Part shown: positions 23,774 to 34,603 of the stretch, piece after piece | How the letters are laid out: each line of letters begins with the position of its first letter | Numbering within the stretch: position 1 is the stretch's first letter | NCBI GenBank assembly: GCA_035233585.1 | Contig: CP141156.1 | Span: forward strand, 47,303,001 to 47,367,000 | Source: Antiaris toxicaria | Lineage: Eukaryota > Streptophyta > Magnoliopsida > Rosales > Moraceae | Direction of reading: 5' to 3' | Length of the DNA stretch: 64,000 nt | Notes under the pieces: generated by a model | What the model was told of the DNA's origin: nothing | Databases searched by the model: none | Seen by the model: the letters and a program-made list of their open reading frames with translations, nothing else | Translations under genes and position numbers: made by a program

Positions 23774-26315
23774 TGTGATAACCGAGAAATCTATAGTCTC
23801 GGAAAATTTTGTACAAGATATATAAATTAATGTACATTCATGATGAGACATGTTACAGAATACAGAGCAGAGGAAAATTTTGATTAACTGAGTTTTAATC
23901 AAAATTTGACAATGAATTAATGAATATAGTTAAAAGCTAAACATTAATTCAATTTATGATGTTTTAATTTAATAGAAAAGTATGTAAAAAATGCATATAA
24001 GATATCAATGGCTCACATGCAAGCCACATTGATCAATGGCCAAGATAAGCCAAGAAAATAGCCAATTTCCTTAAAAGAAATTAAAGGAAATGAAGAGAGA
24101 GGAGGTGAGGCATATGAGGGCCTTAGGCTAAGTAATCCAAGTGAATTAATTCACTTAGTGAGCTACAAAGAGACGGCAGAAAGAAAGAGAAAAGAAAGAA
24201 AGAGAAAGAAAGGGAAAGAGAAAGAGAAATAGAAAGAGAAAGAGAGAGAGACCGAGAAAGAGAAAGGGAAGAAGGGGAAATCCTCTCAAGTTCGGATTTT
24301 TCTCTTCCAACCAGGAAATCATTCAAGTTTCAACCAAGAATCCACAATAAGAAGTTCTCAAGCTTCAAGCAAGGTAAACCCTCGTTTTCTCACATTTTCG
24401 GGTGGAAAAAATATGGGGTTTTGAGTGGAAAAAGAGAATGTGAGTTAATCATGTTGAGATTTTCGGTTAAATCGAAACATGGTTCGAGTCTAGTTATTTT
24501 TAAACACGAATCCGTGAGTTGATGGTTTAGAAAACCAAGTTTAGTGAGTTTTCTTCAAAAAAGTTCAGATTTTTCAAAATGTTGAGTCAAGAGATGTATA
24601 GAAGCAAACTACGAAATTTGCTTATGAAACCATGGATTTATGATAGTAGAAATGTAGTCTATACCTTGAAACGATCTTATTGAGATCGATTTTGAGTATA
24701 AGAAGTAAAACAAAGGCCATAAAAGCCTTAGAAAATCAAAGCAGAGCATTTCGGACCCAGAATCCTGATTCTGATATGAACATGGGCGTGTACAAGGGCG
24801 TGTTCAGAACACGGCCCCGAACATGCCTACATGCACGACCGTGTTGTAAGAAAATTTAGATCCGAGAGGTATACGGCCAAGAACACGGCTGTGTATCGGG
24901 CCGTGTCACAGGGTATACGGTCATGGAATGGCGTGTAGCAGACCATATTCGACAGTAGGAAAACACGGTTAGAAATACGGCCGTGTAGCCACCTGTGTAA
25001 GTCCATATGAATTACACGACCATGTTATATGAATTACGCGGCCATGCACGTAAGTTCAAAGGAGTACACGGCCATGAACATGCCTGTGTAGGAGGGCGTG
25101 TTAGAAGTTAAAGTAAAAAAAAAAAAAAAGAGTCTGGAAACAGGAATTTCATGTTTTGCCATGTTTCAAGTATAAGATGAATATTGAAAATAATCAACGA
25201 TTATTTCTTTTATAGGAGTTCAAGCCAAAGACCCCGATACAGCAGTCCCAGAGCAGCAGAGGCTCACGCTAGCCGACTTTCTGTAAGTTTAAGCATTGTC
25301 CTGATTACAACGTGAACAATCATGTTATGTTTAGATGTTATGTTTTGTTGTATGACGTGCATATTAGATATTGATTGTCTACATCACGATACTCATGTCA
25401 GTTTCATGTCATGCATGTAGAATATCATGTCTCAGTAGATGATTCAGGTACACATATCAGACAGGTATCAGGTACACGAAAACATGTAGGTGCACAAGGC
25501 ACCTTAGTGTGTTAAAAAAAAAAACTCACACCCCAAGTAAAATATATAATAGGTTTCTACTGTGGGGGCAATCAGTATGCTACCCAATTGGAACTCCAGC
25601 AAAGACGGTAATTAAACCAGTTATTAGCGTACCGGCCTCTTGACCCATGGGGAGGTTTTCATGTTCAGTTTCAGTTAAGACTGAGGAGGTCAACACTAAA
25701 GTACCGCTCCCAGTTATGCTAACATATTCGTACGATCAATCAGGGGCCCAAAACCAGAACTAAAATTCAGATAATGTCCTAAAACTAAATCTTTCAGCCA
25801 AGAGCATGTTTACAGAGTTAAGTTTCATGCATAAGCACAGTATAGCATGTTAAGATTCATGTTTTTATGTTTGAACTTACTGAGCTCATAGCTCACCAGC
25901 TTGTTCACATGTTGCAGGTAAGAGACCTGTTCATCAGTAGTACACGGTGGACAACGGACAGGATAGATACATGCTAGGGGGATTGGGCGAGGAAATGTGG
26001 TCACCATTAGTCTTCCGCTGTATAGTTTTGAAAAGATTTAAACATGTAATTTCAAGAACACGATTTCAAGTCAAGATTATGTGATAGGAGAATCATGAAT
26101 TCATATACAGGTTATTTTGTTAACATGATTTCCTTATCATATTCTCGAACAAGTTTTTATATCAAGAAAAAAAATTTTATTCCGCAAAATTTACAAGCAG
26201 TTTTCAAGTTAAGCATGATTGCCGGCGACCTTATAGGCCTACAAACTATTGCGGTTGATTACAGAGTTGACTGTAATAGCACTGTAGAGCCTCCACAACA
26301 GGGCGGGCCGCCACA
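23774..26315 (+). mobile_element. Solo LTR of a Ty3/gypsy-type element (LTR-C) inserted in the Tat gag
   Basis: It runs from TGTGATAACCGAG to CGGGCCGCCACA. No PBS or polypurine tract adjoins it, and gag sequence lies on both sides. At 24780-25095 are many degenerate ACACGGCCGTG words, a pattern I know from LTRs of plant gypsy elements. At 24170-24270 is a GA/AAAG-rich tract. The flanking 5-mers TGGTA and GTTAC do not match, so either the target duplication has decayed or the ends came from recombination between elements. Small open frames inside are not genes. Confidence 0.6.
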
Positions 26316-26611
26316 GTTACCATGATAATTATCACGATTTGACTATGAGTATAAAGGAAGTATATCTTAGGATTAGTGATAGGAATTACTAATGTTGACC
26401 CAAACAATTAAAATCTAACCCATTGAGTCGAGTCCAATTCAAAAACTGTAGGTTTCACAGAGAGTGTGATCACTTTACTTTAGAGTGCGTAGGCCTAAAA
26501 GATCTTATCAAAGGACTAATTATGAATGGACAACTCTAAGAATTTAGGGCTAACCTTTGAGATGCCAACCAATGAGGTAGAGATCGTTGGGAGGAAAGGC
26601 ATAAAGACAAT
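26316..26611 (+). pseudogene. Tat-type gag C-terminal tail
   Basis: At 26447-26486 a zinc-binding-like segment reads C-R-F-H-R-E-C-D-H-F-T-L-E-C, followed by GLKDLIKGLIMNGQL and a stop. It closely follows the plant Tat gag pattern (CRFH...GH.TE.C..LK..IE.LI..G.L). It therefore continues the gag cut at 23773, with the LTR-C insertion between. Non-functional. Confidence 0.65.
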
Positions 26612-29262
26612 TGGAAAAAAAAGACAATTGGAATTTTGAAACATTTTTACTTGTATCATACTAACTCGAGTTTCTGTATACAATAAATTATTCAACAATC
26701 TACGTACCTTGGAGAGAAATAATAAGAACACCAGCAAAAGTTACCTAAGAGAACTTTAATCAGCTAGCCTTCTTTATTATTTTCTAATTCTCTGATGGTG
26801 GATTCTGTGGGTACTCTATCTCTTAATTGATATTTAGTGCAAGGCGTTCTCCTTTTAACCATACAAAACTCTTAGAACTTATTATTACTATTAATGGGAG
26901 AATAATAATAAGCTCTCTTACCGTAAAGGTTGTGGTCAAAATAAAACAGGAGCCTCTAAGGTACTATTTATAATGAATATACTGGATGGAATTCGAATTT
27001 GAATGGGACATTTGAAAAAGATATTTCTCTCTTCTTTATCTATTATTTGCATTTTTTTTTATCACTGGGAGACACCAAAAAAAGCCTACAATAGGATAAT
27101 AGTGATTGGAATTTGATTCAAAATTCAATCTCCTTTTATCTTATAATATCTTCCATAGATAATGTATCATAAATCCAATTTAAATTAAATGAAATTATGA
27201 CAACTTTATTTAAATAAAACAATTATATAATAATTATCTAAATAAAATTAATTAGGAAAAATATTTTTCCTTACCTTATGTCTGTGGAAATCACCTATCT
27301 TATGTAGACTAGGATAAAATTTTATTTTAATTCAAATTCAAATAGGATAATAACCATATCTAGTTTAAAATAAATATTTAAATAAGATTATCTAAATATT
27401 TAAATTAATTATCTAAATAATTAATCTACCCATATCTCATAATTTAAATTAATATCATATTTATCACAAAAGATAATACAATTAATTTAAATTACAAATC
27501 TTATCTATCAAATAAATATTTATCTAAACTGAATATTTATTTAATTGATTAAATAAAATAAAATTCCTAGTCTACTGTTAGTACAAAAAATGTGTACACC
27601 CTATACAAAGGTGATACAGATTTTTCTCTTTATTAAGTCCAAGTATTAAAGCTATAATGAATAATCCAATTGATTATCATCCGTTAAGGAATTATATTGA
27701 GTTAGTAAATGAACCAATTGAACATATATAAAATGGGCTCTAATAATCTATGTAATTAATTATTCTATACTAAATAAATTAATTACATAATTATTAGTTT
27801 CAGAGTCACACTATAATAAACCTAAAATTACACTTCTAGTTATATATCGTATAATGTAAGCTAGTGTGTAGCCGTAGTCCATAGATCTTGTCATATATGC
27901 AACACCTTCATGTAATATCCATGATTAACTTATGGTCAACGTCCGTTCAACCTTTTAATTGCTCTATCTTAAAGATCTATTATACATTCAATAAGAAAAT
28001 GATTATTCACCAAATGTGAATAATAAATCATTTGCTAAACAAATGACCTAAAGCCTTGTCTATTTTCATATCCTGTACAATACCGTTAAAAGGATAACAA
28101 TTACTCTTTTTGGGAGTTATGACTGCATATCTATAAGCAAAGCTCACATAGAATATAAGTCATATATTTAATGAGCCAGTCTAATAAATTGCTACTTCAA
28201 GATGCTTTGGCCTTTGAAACATTAAAGTACATAATTCAAAAATATAAAGTCATTTACTTACTAAGAATTAAGTAAGTATTATACCATTAAGAGAATAACT
28301 TTTACTCTTTATGGAGCTATGAATCCATATCTATAAGCAAAACTCACATAGAATATAAGTCATATACCTAATGAACCAGTCTGATAACTTGCTATTTCGA
28401 GACATTTTTGCCTTTGGAATATCAAAGTATACAATTTAAAAATATAAAGTCATTTACTTACTTAGAATTAAGGTTATTGCAAAATGAATATTAAAAGTGA
28501 ATTAATCCATTTAAGCGGGCTTAAAGATTAATTACATTTTGGTTCAAGTCTAATATAACATCACCATTAGACAATATACATATGTCTCTACTTAAGAATC
28601 AGCTTTCATCAGACAGTCAAGACAAACCATCTCCCTAATTGGATTCGAATAACATAATAGCCTTCATATGAGTTAGATGTTCACTCTAACCCAATAGACT
28701 ACGGATTATAGATTTATGGTGTGTTTGGTATACACATTTAAAGTGCATTACATTTAAATGTAACTTAATTTTCCTCCAAATACAAAAGCATTTCATTCAA
28801 ATACTAATCACATCACATTTTAAATCCATTACAATTACTATTCATTATTTTACTTTTTCTATTACTTGTATTAATTATATCATATATTCTATTTTTCTAT
28901 CTTTTTTTCTTCTCTACTTTTACCCATCACATCACATATTTATTATTAAAATACAATTTAAATACTTTTCACACAAATACACATTTCATTCAAATGCAAT
29001 ACTAATACATTTCCTCCAAACACAAATTGCATTTGATGCATTACATTCAAACGCAATGCAAATGCAATGCATTCACCAAACGGACCATTAGACTACTTAG
29101 TTTAGAATGTTATCTTCTCGCATACAAAATCCATTACATGCAACATTCTAATAGTTTAAACACTAATTAGTCAATAAGCCATATTTGCTTAGATTTACTT
29201 TAACATGTAAATAATAATGAGGACAATATAGGAAAGATGTAATGAAAAACCTCAAATATATT
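26612..29262 (-). mobile_element. Diverged LTR-B copy, minus orientation, truncated
   Basis: In reverse complement it follows the solo LTR at 30818-33294 from near its 3' end to within ~80 bp of its start. Shared words include the TTATTCACCA.ATGTGAATAA block, CAAGCCTTGTC-type words, and TTGCATGCAACATTC-type words near 29136. A segment of about 220 bp (from ~28080) is repeated at ~28290, an internal duplication. The end near 29262 lacks the expected CCTAACA, and the left end is approximate. A MITE lies inside. Confidence 0.6.
28717..29087. mobile_element. Tourist-like MITE inside the LTR-B copy
   Basis: A 371-bp element with terminal inverted repeats TGGTGTGTTTGGT and, in reverse complement, TGGTCCGTTTGGT, flanked by a perfect TTA duplication (28714-28716 and 29088-29090). 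The interruption is obvious by comparison with the uninterrupted LTR-B sequence at about 3607-3640. The interior is built from repeated ATTTAAATG, CATTCAAA and GCAATGCAAATGCA words. Non-coding. Confidence 0.75.
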
Positions 29263-29462
29263 CTAAGGTCGACAAGGAGACCAGATGCTTTCAAATTCTC
29301 CTCAATGAGCAAGAATTTTCCATCCCTCTACTATTTGGGAAGACTCATGATTTGAGTTATCCTTGTCAATTCCTCGGTGAAGAGAACTGGCCTTTCAACA
29401 AGATCTGAAAAATGATAGCGTTAGTCAATTACCATCATATTAAATCATACAAATGTAATTTA

Positions 29463-30290
29463 TCATCTACTTAGGGAAACACTTACGAAATTTCCTAAAG
29501 CTGGACCATTGCAAAGGTTAGGTTTGTTGGCAGGATGCCTCTCATGGTTTCCACTGATGAAGAACAACACAGGCTTCCAGTCATGGAGGGACCTAAGGAT
29601 GCCCTCTATAAGACTAAGAACTTTGTTTTCTTGACCTGGAATAGGTCTCAAAGTGATACCACCCACTACTCCCTAGAGAGAGATGAAGATTACATACGTA
29701 GAGGCATTCATCCATTAATAAATCCCTCTTAAAGCTCTTCTGCCAAAAGATCCATATCTCGATGAAAATGACCCAGCAGTTAGGGCAAGGGGGATGTTGT
29801 GAAGAGCATAGAGTTTCTTCATAAAAGGGTGAAATGGAAGTGTTTGACCATAAGTTAAAAACTAGGTGTAAACGGCGATATAATTCTCCAAAGGGGCATA
29901 AGTTTTGTAATCCAAGCCCAAGAGAAGCCCGTAAAAGTAAACACAGTCGATCTTTGTCTTGACGAAGCAATCCATTATATCGTACTTCTTAATTTTCGAC
30001 AGATAATACTACGACGAACACTTTAGCCTTCTCTCTGCCACCCTCTCATGTGATGTAATCATAATTGACTGCCGCAAAGACAGTCTTGGCCAATTTTGAG
30101 TTATCAGCAATTTTTTTGTTATCATCATCATCAAGAAAAATAGCATCAGACTTCACTTCTTCCTCATTGAATTACTCTTGAAGCAGGTAATTCTCGTCAT
30201 CGCTAGAAGATATGAAGGGGACAGCTTTCTCTCCCATGTCTTGATGGACAGTGGACTCAATGACCTCTCAACGTCTAAAACTGGATGCAA
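29463..30290 (-). pseudogene. Minus-strand extra ORF of the Tat-type element (putative gypsy-type transposon domain), decayed
   Basis: Minus-strand frames from about 30290 down to 29463 carry, in order: an acidic Asp/Glu-rich stretch (about 30120-30220), LPFHPFMKKLYALHNIPLAL (about 29774-29833), and SLHDWKPVLFFISGN (29540-29590). The order and wording resemble the plant domain found in many retrotransposon-related ORFs (Pfam 'Putative gypsy type transposon'). Tat-lineage elements are known to carry such a gene antisense to pol, just before the 3' LTR, which is the position here. The function in retrotransposons is unknown. Frameshifts (for example between 29614 and 29666) and stops break it. 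Confidence 0.5.
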
Positions 30291-30817
30291 TCAGTTTTAA
30301 ATCTGGGAAAAATAAACAAATGTTAGGTCAAAATCCTAGGTGAGGCCATTGACTAATCCTATGTCATCCTCTATGTATATAAGAAACAACAATATATTTA
30401 AGATTCAGAAGCTTAGAGCCACCATAAAACAAGTATTACCCCTTAAAAGTTTATCATGAGTTGCAAGTTTGAACATATATTTTGCAATAATTGAAAAAAA
30501 AAGAAACAGGTGGGCTTCGGATCAGGCCAAGCTCAAAACTAAGGCCCAGTTTGCCCTTATGCTTGCACCAGGCTAGGCCCAGGCTTGACATTTTGATAGG
30601 TTAGGCTGGGCTAGCCCTAGGGCCAAAATAACACTAACTAGTCGGCCTGTATTTACAACTCTAAATGTTACCAACTAGTAACCGAACTTAGGGAAGTAAA
30701 CTTGATCAATTCCTTATTTTAAAAAGAGGCACATTCAACATGTTGTTGCTCTTATATCTATTTGACATGATGGCTGATGGACTGATGCAATGATTGGCTG
30801 AATTAACATGATGGGTG
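30291..30817. other. Remainder of the Tat internal region with a GGCC-rich simple repeat
   Basis: No gene. At 30510-30640 there are repeated GGCCCAG/CAGGCTAGGCC words, a familiar low-complexity pattern in plant intergenic DNA. It ends at the left flank of the solo LTR-B. Confidence 0.45.
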
Positions 30818-32116
30818 TGTTAGGAAATACCCTAAGCATGAAAGACATTTTAATGTATTTTATTTATTTTAAACTGGATAATAAAATTATATTTAGAGAT
30901 TATTCATTACATTATTATTTGTCCTTATTCTATTTCCATGTTAAAGTAAATGTAAGTAAATATGGCTCATTGTCTGCTTGTGTTAAACTGTTAGAATGTT
31001 GCATGCAATGGACTTTTGTATGCGAGAAGATAATGTTCTAAAGTGAGCAGTCTAAATTATGGTCTGTAGTCTATCGAGCATCTAACTAATGTCAACACTA
31101 TTATGTTGTCTAAAGCCATAGTGGGGATGGTTTGTTTTGACTCTCTGGAGCATTGACTCCCGAGTAGAGACATAGATATGTTACTTGGTGGTGACATATT
31201 GGACTAGAACTAAAGCGTGATTGACCTGCGTAGTCCGTTATGAGTGGATCAATCTGCTTTTGACGTTCATTATGAAATCACCTTAATCCTGAGTAGATGA
31301 ACTACTTCATGTATATGACTTATGTACTTTGATGTTCCAATAGCTAAAGCATCTCAGAGGTAGTAAGCTTATAGACCGGTTTATTGGGTGCATGATTTGT
31401 ATACGATGGAATGTTTGTTTACAGATATTAGAATCATAGCTCTAATAAGGAGTTAAGGGTATCCTCTTAAAGACATTATACTGGATGTGAAAATAGACAA
31501 GACCTTGAGTCGTCTGCTAGGTTGATGACTTCTTATTCACATATGGTGAATAATCATTTTCTTATTCGATAGTGTAATGGAACTTTAAGACAGCTTGATC
31601 AGTAGGTTGAATGGACTTTGACCTAAGGCTGATCATGGATATCATATGAGGGTTTTGCATACATGACAAGGTCATTGGACAATAGCTTGTCACAAGCTTT
31701 CGTAATACGATGTATAATTAGGAGTTCAGTTTCAGGTTTATAGTAGTTTGGCTCTGAAATTAGTGATCATATGATTGAGTTGGTCGGTACAAAGCAATGA
31801 TCATATGGATTCATGGGAGGCCGTTTATATATATCCAAATGGTCCATCTATTAGCTCCACATAATTCCTTAACAGATGGCAAATTGATCAGGGTATATTT
31901 ATTGGTTGGTTGTCTTGCATAGATATGGGTGGTGTCCACATAGGATAAGGATGAAAGATAAGATTCTCTCCTGTTGAATTCGAATTTTGTTTTGGATAAA
32001 AGGTTACACAATTATTTGAATTCCAAAAAAAGTTACCATGATTTTATTTAAGTTTGAATTGAAGTTGTGAAAAATTATCCATGAGGACAAAATTTGAAAT
32101 ACAAGTTTTTTATGGA

Positions 32117-32335
32117 GTTTGAAATTTGAAATTTGAAATTTGAAATTTAAATTTTGAATTTGAAATTTGAATTTGAAATTTAAATTTGAAATTTGAATTT
32201 GATATTTGAATTTGAAATTTAAAATTTAAATTTGAAATTTGAATTTGAAATTTAAATTTGAAATTTGTATTTGAAGTTTGAATTTTGAAATTTGAACTTT
32301 GAAATTTGAACTTTGAAATTTGAATTCAAATTTTG
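32117..32335. repeat. AATTTGAAATTTGAATTT array inside LTR-B
   Basis: About 220 bp consist almost entirely of 6- and 7-mers of the GAAATTT / GAATTT type. It is not telomeric (plant telomeres are TTTAGGG). Probably a locally expanded simple repeat. Confidence 0.8.
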
Positions 32336-32927
32336 GATTACAAAATCATGTTGTAACCGAATTTTTGTGGATAATGGCACAATAAAAATTTGGTTTTCTT
32401 GTGGATAAGGAAGAGGAAGATCTTGTTTGAATCCTACTTGAATTTTGAATCCTAATTCCTATCAAAGTAGCTGAATTTGTTGAAGGAAATCCTACCCTTT
32501 AGGAATTGGTTTTTGTGTGGATAAGGATGAGTGAAAAATTCAAATTTCAATCCTATTTGAATTTTGAATCTCTCCTTCACATGGTGGCTGAATTCTCTAT
32601 GGATAAAGCCTAAGGGAGTTTGGATTTTTTGTGAATAAGGATGAGATGAAATTCAAGTTCGAAAATCCTATTTGAATTTTGATTCTCCTCACACTTGGAT
32701 GGCTGAATCTAGCTATGTTTCTTGTCCTAGGGGAAATCGGTTTTAGTGGATAAATGAGGAAATAGAATTTAAGTTAAAATTCTGTTTGAATTTTGAATAC
32801 AAAATCTTGTTTGGGTGGTCGAATGTTCCCATGTTTTTGGCCTATGGTGAATTTGGATTTTGTGTGGAAGAAGGAGAGAAATTTTTCTCTTGGTTCAATT
32901 CAAATTCAAGGGATCACCTCATACAAG

Positions 32928-32939
32928 TCTATAAATAGG
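32928..32939 (+). promoter_or_regulatory. TATA box of LTR-B
   Basis: TCTATAAATAGG is a strong plant TATA box. It lies about 360 bp before the LTR end, as expected for the U3/R boundary, so transcription of the original element would start near 32965. Confidence 0.6.
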
Positions 32940-33501
32940 GGTCCTACCACTCCAGTTCTCTCAGACCACAAACTCTTAGGTGAGCAGGCTTATTACTGCA
33001 CAACTCATCGTGATAATAAATTCTTAAGAGATCTAGGTGGTTGGAAGAAGACTAACAGTGCTAGTATATTGATCGAGGATCTGAGTGCTCACACATTCCG
33101 CTGTCCGGGAATTGGAGTAGTAGAGAAGGCTAGTTGGTTGAAGCCCTTCGGTCATTCTTCTCCTGCATCCTTGACATCCTTTGAAGGTATAAAGTTATTA
33201 TTGTTGATTTATTATTTATGACATCATGAGATATTTAATGATCTTTAAAAATTTTTGCAATTTTACTGTGTCACTCTGATTGATTTTTCCTACAGAGTGC
33301 ACATCCTGACGTGATACCCCTCTAACTCCCATCATAATGACTATTTAGAGGAAACTTCCCCTACAATTTGTGAGCTACCCCAAGAAACGCCATCAGTTAA
33401 ACATTGAGTAGATCGATGTCCATGTTGGAAAAGCTTGAACTGCCTCAATGTCATAGACATTCACCGGGGTGGGTGGGCGCGGGACGGCGGGGCGCAATTG
33501 T

Positions 33502-34137
33502 TGTACCCTAGTAGAGGAATGTAATTCCTCTATAGTGAGAGGTGTGTTAATTCTCTACCATGAAAGACAAATGACTCATGACATAAAGATAGTCCCTCAT
33601 ATTAAAAATGTTCTCTTAACGTTGGGTAATCATCATGCTGCATTACTAGTGGAAGAAAAATGACGGTTGAAGATCTACGTCAAGTAAGAAGTACATATTA
33701 CTCTACGCCGGGTTCAGTAAAGCCTTATTATTTGCCAAACGCTCCACTATCCCCAAGATGTAGGGAGATAATCGCCCACTACTATCAAAGTAGAATTGTT
33801 GGCACATGCAACATGGACAGGTGTCGTGACAAAAGTAGGGTGATTATAGGAATAATTGGTAACTATTTAGGGGAGGGAATAAAAGTTGTAAACCAGTCCC
33901 GAGACGGGGAGAGATCATTATTGTATGCCAAAACATCTTTATGTTTTTTTTTTTTTTTTCTAAATAGTGAAAACTTCTTACTCTAATACAAAGAAGACAT
34001 AGTCTATATTAAGGTAAATTTCTGTAAATTTCATTGTGTTTATTATTTTTCACTTTTTTAATCTCTTTTCTTCACAAGAGAGATAACGGGACTGCTTCGT
34101 GCTGAGAATTCAATGTGTTGACAGGTCTTGATAGTCA
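33502..34137 (+). mobile_element. 3' LTR of the Tat-type element
   Basis: It starts TGTACCCTAG and ends GATAGTCA, and is homologous to 22050-22646 with an ~18-bp insertion near its start. It is preceded by a purine-rich stretch (33466-33493) that could be the polypurine tract. The frames inside it at 33469 and 33660 are not genes. Confidence 0.6.
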
Positions 34138-34233
34138 AAAGCTTCTATTGTACTCCATTCAATCTCAGTAATTAATAAATCTCTAATATCTACAAATATT
34201 TATATGTCATATTGTTTATTTTTAACTATTTTA

Positions 34234-34600
34234 ATCCCTTGTTTAGAAGGGAGGTACATTTTCAAAAAGAAAAATTTTCTTATTTTAGATAAAAAAGTTA
34301 TCTCATTTTTTAGAATAAGAAGGTATTTGAATGTGTAAAAAAAATTTTCTTTTTTGAAACAAAAATTTGTGTGAAATGAGAAAAAATGGTGTTGAAAAAT
34401 GTATATTATAAGAGTATTGGAAGATTTCTTTCTTTCTTTTTTTTCTTTATTTTTTTTAAAATGTATAGTAGAATACATATTTAAAAAAAAAACTCCCTTT
34501 TTTTTTAGAATGAGAAAATAATAAAAAAAATTTGAAACAAATACTTTTTTTTTTTGGGTAAAATTCTTTCTTTTTTAGTGATTTCTCGTTCAAACAACCG
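34234..34600. mobile_element. Candidate Tourist-like MITE
   Basis: A 367-bp AT-rich non-coding element flanked by TTA (34231-34233 and 34601-34603). The ends ATCCCTTGTTT and, in reverse complement, CGGTTGTTTG are imperfect inverted repeats. Size and target match the other Tourist-like copies. Confidence 0.5.
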
Positions 34601-34603
34601 TTA

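Larger units (their letters stand above)
30818..33294 (+). mobile_element. Solo LTR-B with target-site duplication
   Basis: A 2477-bp LTR runs from TGTTAGGAAATACCC to TTTTTCCTACA, with near-inverted ends. The flanks are GGGTG (30813-30817) and GAGTG (33295-33299), a 5-bp duplication with one mismatch. It is non-coding and contains no PBS or internal region, so it is a solo LTR left by recombination between two LTRs. Copies or fragments lie at 2370-2733, 2734-3858 and 26612-29262. The small open frame at 32793 is not a gene. Confidence 0.8.
22050..34137 (+). mobile_element. Decayed Tat-type Ty3/gypsy retrotransposon split by three solo LTRs
   Basis: The pieces in order are: 5' LTR (22050-22646), PBS, gag (22719-23773), a solo LTR, the gag tail (26316-26611), a minus-oriented solo LTR-B, a minus-strand extra ORF (29463-30290), a plus-oriented solo LTR-B, a purine-rich stretch and the 3' LTR (33502-34137). 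Both LTRs point the same way. The word CTTCTAT lies just left of the 5' LTR (22043-22049) and again within a few bases of the 3' LTR end (34142-34148), hinting at a shared target. No protease, reverse transcriptase or integrase is visible, so pol has been deleted. Tat placement rests on the gag tail motif and the antisense ORF. Confidence 0.6.

Noticed and set aside
32117..32335. Telomere-like array
   Set aside because: The units are GAAATTT/GAATTT, not the plant telomere repeat, and the array sits inside an LTR.
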